DNA from: Candidatus Daviesbacteria bacterium | Lineage (GTDB): Bacteria > Patescibacteriota > Microgenomatia > Daviesbacterales > UBA10151 | Reading direction: 5' to 3' | Length of the DNA: 18,111 nt | Assembly (NCBI GenBank): GCA_003519445.1 | Contig: DOWS01000052.1 | Location: 1 to 18,111 of the forward strand | Part shown: positions 1-7,081 of the stretch, piece after piece | Layout: each line of letters starts with the position of its first letter | Position numbering within the stretch: the stretch's first letter is position 1 | Program-made: the position numbers and the translations under genes | Notes under the pieces: model-generated | What the model was told of the DNA's origin: nothing | What the model saw: the letters and a program-made list of their open reading frames with translations, nothing else | Databases searched by the model: none

Positions 1-8
1 TGGGGGTG

Positions 9-2552
9 CTATAGTTCTATCAATCCCTCTATGGTTTGTACTTCTAAATTATCTTCATCTTCTGTTAAAACAGATACGATTGTATGCTCTTCTTTTAAAA
101 GAAGTTTCAGCTCTCTAGATATTGATTTCTCAGATAAACAGAGATTTAGGTATACATAAAGATTATTAAGTGCCAGGGCAAAGTTTGTAGCATTTTCAAA
201 CTGAGTAGTGACTTCTTTGAGTGAAGCAGTAATTTTAAACGTAGAGGATAATGTAGTGTTTAGAATTTTTGTTGATTTTAGCAATCCAAGCATATTATCT
301 AATTTATGAGCGAATTCTAATGCTGGTAATTCAGGTTTTTCTAGATAATTTTGTACTACTTCTTTAAAACAGAAACCCCTTAAGGTTCGCTTAATTGTTA
401 TTTCAGACTGTCTGTAGAGGCAAGATTTCTCTAAATCTTCTAGCATGTACTGCTTGTGCAACTTGCCAAATGCATTTTGCGAAAGTATTCTTTTATGGGG
501 GAACTTTTTAATTAAACTTAGAATTTCAGCAATTCTTCTGTAGAAACCCGTTGCTCCTTTGATACTTTGCACTAATTTGAGAAGAGCTTCTATTTCAGTA
601 GGATCATTTGTTTCAACTAGGTCGCTGAAATCACTAAGTTGTCTTATATTTTCAAGATTTTCATTGATTATTTGTAGCTTACTTTCTTGTTCTCCTATTT
701 CTTGCATAGTCATTTCTTGAACGAGGTTTCCTACTTGTTTTATTGTTTTGGCAGTAAGTGCTTTATAAAAAGCATCATAGTTCTTGCATACTGTTATAAG
801 TTCAGCACTTTTATATAACGCTGAGTTTATAGCCAATAGGTGCTCTTTTGGTAATAGTTTTCGCAAGATACGGAATTCATTTTTTTTATATTTAATAACT
901 CTTTCTTGACGCACGGAGAGAAATTTTTTCAGAAAGTATATAACTTGTTTGATGTTTCTAATTGAGCAAGCTGTAGCTTGAATAAACTTTTCTATCTCTT
1001 TTTCTTCTGGGAGTACCACTTTAAGAATTTGTATTAACTCCGACAATTGCTCACGATATTCTTTAATATTTTTAGAATTTAGTGAGGGAACATTATCCTC
1101 TATTAAATTAAAATGTTTTAACTTGCTATACTGACGAAAAAGAGGCTCATTTTTTTCAGTTTCTTCTTTTGTTTCTTCAAAAAACTGAGTTAATCTTGCT
1201 ATTTCTTCATCTATCTTAGAATATCTATCTCTGCATTCTTCTATTTTTGTTTTATATTCAAAGCTTGTTTTTCCTCTTATATAATAGTCAAGGTCATTTA
1301 TTTTATCTATTAATTCCTTTTTTGCTTCTGTATCGTTTTTAAGGAGTGTCATCTGAAGATAATTAAGCTTGCTTTTGAGTATTTTGTCATCTATTACTTC
1401 GAGAGCTTTATTCTTTTGGCTAGAAACGAGCACGGTTTTACCGTTGGCGACTAAATGACATATTAAGTTTGAAATAGTTTGACTCTTGCCTGTTCCTGGG
1501 GGACCTTGAACTAAAATTAAGTCGTTCTTTAATGCATCAACTATCCTTCGCTGGTCTTGGTTGCTGGCAAAAGGGAAAAGATATTCCTTAAATTCAAAAT
1601 TTTCTTGATAATCTTCTCCATCACCAGATGAACCCATATCTTTTGGGTCAAATAATTTAGCCAAGATTGAATTTGACACATCGTTACCCATGGATACCAA
1701 TTTCTCTAAATCACTTAAAATGTAGAAGCTAGATTTTCTGGTTAATAGCAGGAAAGATTTGTTGACTACTCTTACGACCTTATCCTCCTTTAAAAATTCT
1801 TTGTAGGGCGTGCTGTCCAGCTCAAAAGAGGACGGTAGTGTTTCTCGGGTTAGCCTCCATTCAAGAAGATTATTTGCAAGAACGAGAAATTCCTTATATT
1901 CTTTTTCCTCCAGAGGAATATGGGGCTTGTTCTTCATTAATTCTTCCCGTACGTATTCTTTTCCTTCTTCCCCTAAGAATTCATCAACAGCTGCAATATT
2001 TAATTCGATATCATCTTTTGAGAGGCTGAGTTTGATAATATTAGTAGATGTGTCGTAGTCGAGTGTGCATGGGGCAACGAAAAGGGGTGTAGCTATTGTT
2101 TTATCATTCTCTTTATCTTGGAAAAATATGTAAGGAAATCCAAAAACCAATTCTCGTTCATAAGAATTCTCTTGGTAAGCTAAAAATAGTTTTTTAAGCT
2201 TTTCAAAGGCTTCTTCCTCCAAACTTTTTTCTTCGTCTCCCTCCATCCCTTTCTTTTTCTCAGGTTGCTTAAAAGTTATTTCTTCCTTATCTCCGGTAAA
2301 CAGCTTCTCAACACTCAAGTATTCACTCAAGTCGTAATAATCTACTAATTTATTGAGGTCAGTTAAAGCAGAGAAACCTGTTTTGTATTTTTGTATATAC
2401 CAGTAATACTGAAAAAGGCGAGAGAATAAGCTTTCATTTTTGATATCTTTTTTCTTTGGTAATCTAATTTTTTCGGGAATAACTTCTTCAACTTCCAAAT
2501 CATTTTCATCTTCCACTTCAAAAAGGGTTAAATTGTTTTTTAATTCTCTCAT
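9..2552 (-). CDS. SF1 helicase-like P-loop protein, apparently lacking its C-terminal helicase half
   Basis: 847 residues. Residues about 331-338 (NQDQRRIV) form a Q-motif-like segment. The Walker A motif GPPGTGKS is at 350-357, followed by a motif-Ia-like VLVSSQKNKALEVI at about 374-387. This order is typical of the AAA_11-type superfamily 1 helicases (Dna2/UPF1-like) found as very large bacterial proteins. Residues 1-330 are a charged N-terminal region I cannot assign. Residues 390-847 are Lys/Glu-rich and mostly helical, like the long insertion these proteins carry between motifs Ia and II. No Walker B (DEAS/DEAQ) motif or later helicase motif appears before the stop, so the protein should not be a complete helicase alone. 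The remainder may be a separate downstream gene or a frame-shifted continuation beyond the left edge. Its role could be DNA repair or defence cargo of the element; this is inference. The ATG at 2552 gives the longest frame, and no clear ribosome site precedes it. Confidence 0.75.
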   Translation of the reverse strand: MRELKNNLTLFEVEDENDLEVEEVIPEKIRLPKKKDIKNESLFSRLFQYYWYIQKYKTGFSALTDLNKLVDYYDLSEYLSVEKLFTGDKEEITFKQPEKKKGMEGDEEKSLEEEAFEKLKKLFLAYQENSYERELVFGFPYIFFQDKENDKTIATPLFVAPCTLDYDTSTNIIKLSLSKDDIELNIAAVDEFLGEEGKEYVREELMKNKPHIPLEEKEYKEFLVLANNLLEWRLTRETLPSSFELDSTPYKEFLKEDKVVRVVNKSFLLLTRKSSFYILSDLEKLVSMGNDVSNSILAKLFDPKDMGSSGDGEDYQENFEFKEYLFPFASNQDQRRIVDALKNDLILVQGPPGTGKSQTISNLICHLVANGKTVLVSSQKNKALEVIDDKILKSKLNYLQMTLLKNDTEAKKELIDKINDLDYYIRGKTSFEYKTKIEECRDRYSKIDEEIARLTQFFEETKEETEKNEPLFRQYSKLKHFNLIEDNVPSLNSKNIKEYREQLSELIQILKVVLPEEKEIEKFIQATACSIRNIKQVIYFLKKFLSVRQERVIKYKKNEFRILRKLLPKEHLLAINSALYKSAELITVCKNYDAFYKALTAKTIKQVGNLVQEMTMQEIGEQESKLQIINENLENIRQLSDFSDLVETNDPTEIEALLKLVQSIKGATGFYRRIAEILSLIKKFPHKRILSQNAFGKLHKQYMLEDLEKSCLYRQSEITIKRTLRGFCFKEVVQNYLEKPELPALEFAHKLDNMLGLLKSTKILNTTLSSTFKITASLKEVTTQFENATNFALALNNLYVYLNLCLSEKSISRELKLLLKEEHTIVSVLTEDEDNLEVQTIEGLIEL

Positions 2553-2611
2553 ATTATTTTTATACTTATTTACTCAACTTAAAATGTTTATCTCTTTGTA
2601 ACAACCTAAAT

Positions 2612-2797
2612 TTAGTTAAGACTTTTAGATTTTTTAATAAAACTTTCTATATCCTCTTTTTTATAACGTCTGTCTCCCCTAAGACTAACTATAACAGCTT
2701 TTAATCTACCTGAACGATCCCATCTCCTTAGGGTTTCTGGATTAACACCCAACATCTCTGCAGCTTCTTTAATTCTCAAGAGTCTAGTTTTAACCAT
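2612..2797 (-). CDS. Excisionase/MerR-type helix-turn-helix protein
   Basis: 61 residues. The segment LRIKEAAEMLGVNPETLRRW followed by DRSGRLKAV and GDRRYKKEDIESFI is the standard HTH_17 excisionase (Xis/BldC-like) fold: helix-turn-helix, a wing with an R-Y pair, and a closing helix ending in I. Such proteins bind DNA as small architectural or regulatory factors and often set recombination direction in integrated elements. The serine recombinase at 9221 makes a recombination-directionality role reasonable, but it could equally be a local transcription regulator. It lies 59 nt upstream of the helicase-like gene on the same strand and may be cotranscribed with it. A candidate promoter precedes it at 2812-2839. 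Confidence 0.85.
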   Translation of the reverse strand: MVKTRLLRIKEAAEMLGVNPETLRRWDRSGRLKAVIVSLRGDRRYKKEDIESFIKKSKSLN

Positions 2798-2811
2798 AAT
2801 TATTAGACTTA

Positions 2812-2839
2812 ATTATACATCTAGTTTCCCAGAAGTTAA
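2812..2839 (-). promoter_or_regulatory. Candidate promoter for the excisionase-type gene
   Basis: On the minus strand, TTAACT (plus 2834-2839) and TATAAT (plus 2812-2817) are separated by 16 nt. The -10 is a perfect consensus preceded by TG; the -35 matches 4 of 6. The start codon of the 61-residue protein lies 14 nt downstream of the -10. The divergent gene at 2877 begins close by, so both could be controlled from this interval. Confidence 0.5.
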
Positions 2840-2876
2840 GGAATGTTAAAATATAAGCTGGATAAGATACAAGAAT

Positions 2877-3425
2877 ATGGAAAAAAAAGGTGGTAGACCA
2901 CCAACAACTGAAGAAACACTTGATTTGTATTTGCGGAAACTAGAACCATTCTTAAAAAGTGGTCAGACACTCTATAGAGCTTGTCTTAACACCCAAATCC
3001 CGTATAGGACAGTTAAAGATTGGTACGATAAAAGTGAGGGGTTTTCGCAAAAAATAGATGCTTTTTTAAGCTATACAGCTAATTTAATTAATAACCTACA
3101 TTTTAGTAGATTGGTTGGTATAGCAACAAAGCAAAATAAAATGCAGGAATTACTAGCTGATCTAAAAGCCGGAAAGATCAAAAAAGAAGATTTGGATAAG
3201 CTGTGTGTAGATTATGAGATATCTGATAAAGAGTGGAAATTTATAGCATGGTACGCTACCCACTCGTATTCCACTAGAGAGGACTACGGACAAGGGATAG
3301 ATCGTGCTGAAGAGAATCCACAGCGATTAGTGCCTGAAACAGACACAAGAGAAGTAGCAGAACTATTGCAGGCTCTTCTTCATAAAGACAATGCGGCTGA
3401 GGAGAAATTGTTACAGGTTAGTTAG
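2877..3425 (+). CDS. Unrecognised HTH-like protein, possibly terminase-small-subunit-like
   Basis: 182 residues. The N-terminus GGRPPTTEETLDLYL followed by LKSGQTLYRACLNTQIPYRTVKDWY (about residues 28-52) resembles the helix-turn-helix of phage terminase small subunits and related homeodomain-like DNA-binding proteins. A helical middle and an acidic C-terminus follow, with no motif I recognise. It is transcribed divergently from the excisionase-type gene, and its last 15 bases overlap tail-to-tail with the Xre gene on the other strand. No large terminase, portal or capsid gene is visible, so a packaging role is not supported. A DNA-binding accessory role in the element is the most that can be said. 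An AT-rich TTAAAATATAAG at about 2846-2857 could be part of its promoter. Confidence 0.7.
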   Translation: MEKKGGRPPTTEETLDLYLRKLEPFLKSGQTLYRACLNTQIPYRTVKDWYDKSEGFSQKIDAFLSYTANLINNLHFSRLVGIATKQNKMQELLADLKAGKIKKEDLDKLCVDYEISDKEWKFIAWYATHSYSTREDYGQGIDRAEENPQRLVPETDTREVAELLQALLHKDNAAEEKLLQVS

Positions 3426-3674
3426 TTCACTCATGGAAACGCCAAGCGCTTTGGCAATCTTCCACATAACAAAAACTGTGGGATGGTATTTCCCAAGCTC
3501 TAAATGACCAACATAAGTAAGATGGAGTCCAGCCTTTTCTGCTAACTCTTGCTGGGTCATTCTTTTGTTTTTCCTTACCTCTTTTAGCCTCTCGCTGAGT
3601 AATCCGGTAAATTCTTTTCTTAATTTCTTATTCTCGTTCTCATCTTTAGGAGTTTTGAACTGTAAAGTACTCAT
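3411..3674 (-). CDS. Xre-family HTH transcriptional regulator
   Basis: 87 residues. Residues about 25-85 carry a classic HTH_3 (Cro/C1) domain: LSERLKEVRKNKRMTQQELAEKAGLHLTYVGHLELGKYHPTVFVMWKIAKALGVSMSEL, with the recognition helix around HLTYVGHLELGK. It probably acts as a dimeric repressor. A purine-rich AGAGG lies 4 nt before the ATG at 3674. The 5' flank contains direct repeats (3663-3723) that surround its probable -10 and lie in front of the divergent membrane-protein genes, so it may repress itself and the 3763 operon. This regulation is inference from position. The 15-base tail-to-tail overlap with the 2877 gene is typical of compact elements. Confidence 0.92.
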   Translation of the reverse strand: MSTLQFKTPKDENENKKLRKEFTGLLSERLKEVRKNKRMTQQELAEKAGLHLTYVGHLELGKYHPTVFVMWKIAKALGVSMSELTNL

Positions 3675-3723
3675 GCCTCTAATTTTCTAGCGTAGACATA
3701 GTTTTATATATAGCGTACTCATA
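3663..3723. promoter_or_regulatory. Direct-repeat operator candidate between xre and the membrane-protein operon
   Basis: Two 13-base repeats, TAGCGTAGACATA at 3688-3700 and TAGCGTACTCATA at 3711-3723, match at 11 of 13 positions and are 23 bases apart, about two helical turns. A weaker third copy (10 of 13) at 3663-3675 includes the xre start codon. The repeats flank an AT-rich TATATATAAAAC (minus strand, plus 3701-3712) that could be the xre -10 region. The arrangement fits an autoregulatory operator. Confidence 0.45.
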
Positions 3724-3730
3724 TAATTGT

Positions 3731-3739
3731 TGTTATAAT
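3731..3739 (+). promoter_or_regulatory. Candidate extended -10 for the 3763 operon
   Basis: TGTTATAAT is a perfect TATAAT with the extended TG motif, 23 nt before the ATG at 3763. A second TATAAT sits at 3722-3727, overlapping the last base of the 3711-3723 repeat. No good -35 is visible, which is common for extended -10 promoters. No Shine-Dalgarno site precedes the ATG. Confidence 0.45.
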
Positions 3740-3762
3740 TGATATAGGACTATTTTTAGATT

Positions 3763-4593
3763 ATGAACGGAAACTATATCTGTACAAGTTGTGGGTACAA
3801 AGGTAAGCCTAAGAAGTGGACAAAGGGCAGCTTTGGTATTGAACTTCTCCTATGGTTCTTCTTTCTTCTCCCTGGGCTTATTTATTCCATCTGGAGATTA
3901 ACTAATAAGGTTGAGGTATGCCCTTCATGTAAACAGCCAACTATGATCCCCCTTCATACCCCAATGGGTCAAAAATTAATGCATGAATTTAAACATAGTG
4001 AAACAAAAATTAATGACTATTCCGATAATGGTATTGAAGAAACTAGCTTTGGACTAAATATATTTGGTGATAAAAAACCCCCAATGAATAATACGACTAA
4101 ATTGGGGATGGGAATACTTATTGTAATAATTTTAGCCTTCTTTATTAGAGGTATGACTGGGAATACAGATAATAAGGATGCTGAACAGCCGACAGTAAAC
4201 ACTTCTTCCGCTTCACCTAAAAATTCACAAGTAATCCAATATATTTTTGATATACCATCTCTGGTAGGTAAGGATTTAAATGGAGTCATAGCAGTTCTAG
4301 GCACACCCAAAGGTCAAGGTCCTACTACTCAACAAATAGCACTTGGAGCAAAAGAGTGGGATAAAACTTTCGTAAAGGATGGTAAAGAACTGCTAGTAAC
4401 ATACACTATCTCTAACCGCAGAATAGTTGATTTCTTTATCTCTGCAGATGACCCATCCGGAAAAACTAAAAATACAACTCGCTTAATGGAATTAGGGAAT
4501 TTAAAACAAAATGATCCTAGATATAGAGTGGAGTTTGTAAAAGTATTAAAAGATCCAAGTAGTTTTACTGGTGTTAAAATAATACCAAAATAA
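3763..4593 (+). CDS. LITAF-like zinc-ribbon membrane protein with extracytoplasmic domain
   Basis: 276 residues. Two CxxC knuckles (C7/C10 and C53/C56) enclose a hydrophobic stretch at about 25-45 (IELLLWFFFLLPGLIYSIW). This is the LITAF-like layout, in which the halves of one zinc ribbon are separated by a membrane-dipping segment. A second hydrophobic segment at about 114-130 is a full transmembrane helix, followed by a Thr/Ser-rich linker. A C-terminal domain of about 110 residues begins IPSLVGKDLNGVIAVLGTP, which resembles the short repeat found in several bacterial surface proteins; I cannot name it firmly. The domain after the helix is probably outside the cytoplasm. The stop codon overlaps the next gene by one base (TAATG), so translation is probably coupled. 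Function is unknown. Confidence 0.8.
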   Translation: MNGNYICTSCGYKGKPKKWTKGSFGIELLLWFFFLLPGLIYSIWRLTNKVEVCPSCKQPTMIPLHTPMGQKLMHEFKHSETKINDYSDNGIEETSFGLNIFGDKKPPMNNTTKLGMGILIVIILAFFIRGMTGNTDNKDAEQPTVNTSSASPKNSQVIQYIFDIPSLVGKDLNGVIAVLGTPKGQGPTTQQIALGAKEWDKTFVKDGKELLVTYTISNRRIVDFFISADDPSGKTKNTTRLMELGNLKQNDPRYRVEFVKVLKDPSSFTGVKIIPK

Positions 4594-5294
4594 TGAATAT
4601 TATTGAAAGATTAAAAACCGACAGAAAGTTTCTTCTTTTAGTCATTGGTCTAATTTTTGCTACTTGGTTACTTGCGGTTCCGATATTACTTATTCCAATC
4701 AGCGTATTTTTTATTTGGAAATATACTGACTGGAATAGAGAAGTTAAATGGTCAATTACAATTGTTTGCGTGTTAATTATTGTTTGGTTGCTTTATACTT
4801 ACAATACAAATTCAACTTCCCAAAACACTCAGTACAATACGCAGACTATTACTAATAATAGTAAATCTGTTGATTCTCCAGCAAATACTACCGCACCAAC
4901 AATAAATAACCAAAGTATTAAAGCCCCAAGTAGACAAAAATATCTTGAAACGATAGGTTATTATGAAGGCGAAATATTAGATGTCTTTAAAAATGAAATT
5001 AATAGTGATATTTTTACCGAACTCGGTAATCACGAAATAGCCCTTAGAATTAAAAGTGGTAGAGATAAGTTAATAAACATCAAAGTAAAAACAATAGCTA
5101 CTGACTTGCCTAGCGGGACAGAGATAGCACATAAGCATTTTAATAATGCAATTGACTTATATATTGAGGCAGCAAGGAAATTTCAAGAAGGAGTAGAATT
5201 TTCAAATGTGCCTATTTTAAAAGAAGCATCGGCAATTAAAACACAAGCATGGGATGAGCAAACTATAGCCTGGAAATTGCTGGGGTTTGACTAG
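4593..5294 (+). CDS. Membrane protein of unknown function
   Basis: 233 residues. Two hydrophobic segments at about 13-38 and 52-69 are separated by a short charged loop (KYTDWNREVKW). An Asn/Thr/Ser-rich linker (about 70-110) follows, then a mostly helical soluble domain (about 110-233) with no motif I recognise. The topology suggests both termini are on one side, with the helical domain probably cytoplasmic or outside depending on loop orientation, which the sequence does not settle. It starts inside the stop codon of the zinc-ribbon gene, so the two are surely one operon. A decayed copy of the 3' end of that upstream gene follows directly after its stop (5291-5353), which suggests this gene was inserted into or duplicated within the cluster. 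Confidence 0.75.
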   Translation: MNIIERLKTDRKFLLLVIGLIFATWLLAVPILLIPISVFFIWKYTDWNREVKWSITIVCVLIIVWLLYTYNTNSTSQNTQYNTQTITNNSKSVDSPANTTAPTINNQSIKAPSRQKYLETIGYYEGEILDVFKNEINSDIFTELGNHEIALRIKSGRDKLINIKVKTIATDLPSGTEIAHKHFNNAIDLYIEAARKFQEGVEFSNVPILKEASAIKTQAWDEQTIAWKLLGFD

Positions 5295-5353
5295 AAATGT
5301 TGTTTTGACAAGTATACAAAGATCACTTTTGAGATAAAGTAATACCAAAATAA
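5291..5353 (+). pseudogene. Decayed duplicate of the 3' end of the 3763 gene
   Basis: The 14-mer TAATACCAAAATAA occurs at the end of the 3763 gene (4580-4593) and again at 5340-5353. Upstream similarity continues: AAGTATACAAAGATC here (5310-5324) against AAGTATTAAAAGATC in the gene, then a short deletion. Read in frame, the relic ends with K-V-I-P-K-stop, where the intact gene ends K-I-I-P-K-stop, but it carries an upstream in-frame stop. It is too short and disrupted to encode anything and marks an old duplication or insertion. Confidence 0.6.
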
Positions 5354-5356
5354 AAT

Positions 5357-5968
5357 ATGAGGATTAAAAATTTCTTTGACCTTAAAAAATGTTTTGGTTC
5401 CCTATTAAGACACAAATCTATACTTCTTTCTGCTCTTCCTATTTTCTTGTCCGTATTAGCTTTAGGCATAAGTACATATCTTTTTACAAACCAGATTTAT
5501 TTAGGATCCCAAGAAAAGCTTAACCAAAATACTTTAGGTGCAAGCATTACATCGGAACAGAAAAACCTTCAAGATAGGTTGGAAAGTCTAAATAACTTGG
5601 TTGCAAATCTTAATACCCAGCAAAAGTCTTTAGAAAATGAGTCTGAACTTTTAAAAACACAAAATGACCAACTAAAAAACAATGCCGCAGCATGTAAAAA
5701 ATTTGTTCCTGCTTTTTTCCTATTCTATGAAAAGGCATCAGAAATGTTTGCTAATGGAATTTCCGGTTGTGCAGTAAAGTATATAAATAGCGGAAATCCT
5801 AATCAGCTTCCGGACGGTTGTTATAGATGGGAATCATGGAAAGTAAAAAGCGGTTGGGATAAATATTATGAGAAGTGGCAACAGGAACCGGATCAGAAGT
5901 ATTATTCAGCCCTAAAAGAACTATATGATCAAGCTCTTCAATACCAAAGCAGCTGTCAAGGTAAATAG
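5357..5968 (+). CDS. Single-pass membrane protein with coiled coil and Cys-containing outer domain
   Basis: 203 residues. The N-terminus is basic and short, followed by a transmembrane helix at about 22-45 (SILLSALPIFLSVLALGISTYLF). A coiled coil at about 55-110 (EKLNQNTLGA..., repeated LxxLxxNLxxQ pattern) leads to a C-terminal domain with four cysteines (in the segments AACKKFV, SGCAVKY, DGCYRW and SSCQGK). The cysteines could form disulfides if the domain is extracytoplasmic. The arrangement resembles a membrane-tethered oligomeric protein, but I do not recognise the family. It is third in the row of membrane-protein genes. Only the duplicated relic separates it from the gene before. Confidence 0.75.
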   Translation: MRIKNFFDLKKCFGSLLRHKSILLSALPIFLSVLALGISTYLFTNQIYLGSQEKLNQNTLGASITSEQKNLQDRLESLNNLVANLNTQQKSLENESELLKTQNDQLKNNAAACKKFVPAFFLFYEKASEMFANGISGCAVKYINSGNPNQLPDGCYRWESWKVKSGWDKYYEKWQQEPDQKYYSALKELYDQALQYQSSCQGK

Positions 5969-5996
5969 GTGTCAGATTAGGTATAATAATGACCAT

Positions 5997-6962
5997 ATGG
6001 GTAAAAGATTAAAAATTATTCTTCCGGTTTTAGTTGTACTACTGGTCATCTCTGTAATTATTGGTTGGCAAATAATTAAATCTTCCCCACAGTATTCAAT
6101 CTATCAGGTTTATCAAGCTGTAGGTAAACATGATTATGATAAGTTTAAAAAGTATGTTGATGTTGAAGGCGTCTCAAATAATGTTATAGATAAGGCTTTG
6201 GCATCTGCTACAGAAGAAACAAAAAATAATGCCTCAAACGACCCTTTTTATCAGCTAGGACAAACTTTTGCCATGGGTTTAATTACAGCAATGAAACCCA
6301 GACTGAAAGAGGAGATAGTATCTGGTATACAAAAAGCAGTTGAGCAGGGTAATTTTAAGACAGAGTATCAACCTAAAAATGTCACTAATTTTTTTAGTCT
6401 TATTGATGTAAAGAAGAATGGTAAAGTGGCAGATGTACTTATAAAAGCTCAGGGAAAAGATGATTTAAAGCTTAAGATGAGGGAGATGAGCGGCTATTGG
6501 CAAATATTTGATATGGACTTACCAGTACCTAAAACTGATACAGCCAATGGGGGTTCTCAGGATGCTAAGACTCTTAAAGCTAACTTCGGGGAGAGAACCG
6601 GTATAACTCAAGGTTGGTTTCTAACAGTTGAAGCTCCAGAAGAATATAAACCAACTGGCTATTCCACCCCTAAGGAAGGCAATAAATATGTTGCTGTCAA
6701 AGTAACTTATGAAAACACTACAGATAAACCAAATTCATATTCAACATATAACTTTAAACTAAAAGATAATAAGGACTTCTCGTATAGCGATACCTATGGA
6801 GGCAAAGAACCCAGAATTGATTCTGGTGACTTAGAAGCAAAAGGTAAAGTAACAGGCTATATGACTTTTGAGATACCAAAAGGCAACGAACCAGTTTCAG
6901 TTGTTTATAGTGGTTCTAAATCTATAGTATTTACATCTCCCAATTCTTCAACATCTCCCTAG
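5997..6962 (+). CDS. Membrane-anchored DUF2939-like/DUF4352 protein
   Basis: 321 residues from the ATG at 5997; the open frame extends back to 5925 but that start would lie inside the preceding gene. The protein begins MGKRLKIILPVLVVLLVISVIIGW, a signal anchor. Residues about 33-170 (YQVYQAVGKHDYDKFKKYVD...) resemble DUF2939, in which the opening helix describes how a segment of extracytoplasmic protein packs. Residues about 200-315 have the DUF4352 immunoglobulin-like pattern (FLTVEAPEEY..., NKYVAVKVTYENTTDKP, KGKVTGYMTFEIP). Such proteins sit on the outer face of Gram-positive-type membranes; their ligands are mostly unknown. A TATAAT at 5982-5987 lies 9 nt upstream of the ATG, so a near-leaderless transcript is possible in addition to readthrough from the operon. 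Confidence 0.82.
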   Translation: MGKRLKIILPVLVVLLVISVIIGWQIIKSSPQYSIYQVYQAVGKHDYDKFKKYVDVEGVSNNVIDKALASATEETKNNASNDPFYQLGQTFAMGLITAMKPRLKEEIVSGIQKAVEQGNFKTEYQPKNVTNFFSLIDVKKNGKVADVLIKAQGKDDLKLKMREMSGYWQIFDMDLPVPKTDTANGGSQDAKTLKANFGERTGITQGWFLTVEAPEEYKPTGYSTPKEGNKYVAVKVTYENTTDKPNSYSTYNFKLKDNKDFSYSDTYGGKEPRIDSGDLEAKGKVTGYMTFEIPKGNEPVSVVYSGSKSIVFTSPNSSTSP

Positions 6963-7013
6963 TTAATACAAAAGTTATTCCGTTGTAATTAGTGCAACCA
7001 CCTGCAGGAATAC

Positions 7014-7064
7014 TTGATATTTACTTCCATTAAAATACAATAAGCTCACTCTAAAAGTTTAGAG
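7014..7064 (+). promoter_or_regulatory. Candidate promoter plus palindrome before the 7082 gene
   Basis: TTGATA (7014-7019) and TACAAT (7036-7041) are 16 nt apart, 5 of 6 consensus bases each. Just after, at 7049-7064, is a perfect inverted repeat CTCTAAA-AG-TTTAGAG that would overlap or follow the transcription start, as an operator or a short 5' hairpin. An AAGGAT at 7072-7077 precedes the ATG at 7082, a rare Shine-Dalgarno-like site in this region. Confidence 0.5.
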
Positions 7065-7081
7065 CAAATATAAGGATAAAA

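Noticed and set aside
2877..3425. Phage packaging module (terminase small subunit)
   Set aside because: Only a vague helix-turn-helix resemblance; no large subunit, portal or capsid genes accompany it.
5925..5996. Start of the DUF4352 gene at 5925
   Set aside because: It would overlap the preceding gene by 44 bases; the ATG at 5997 opens directly on the signal anchor.
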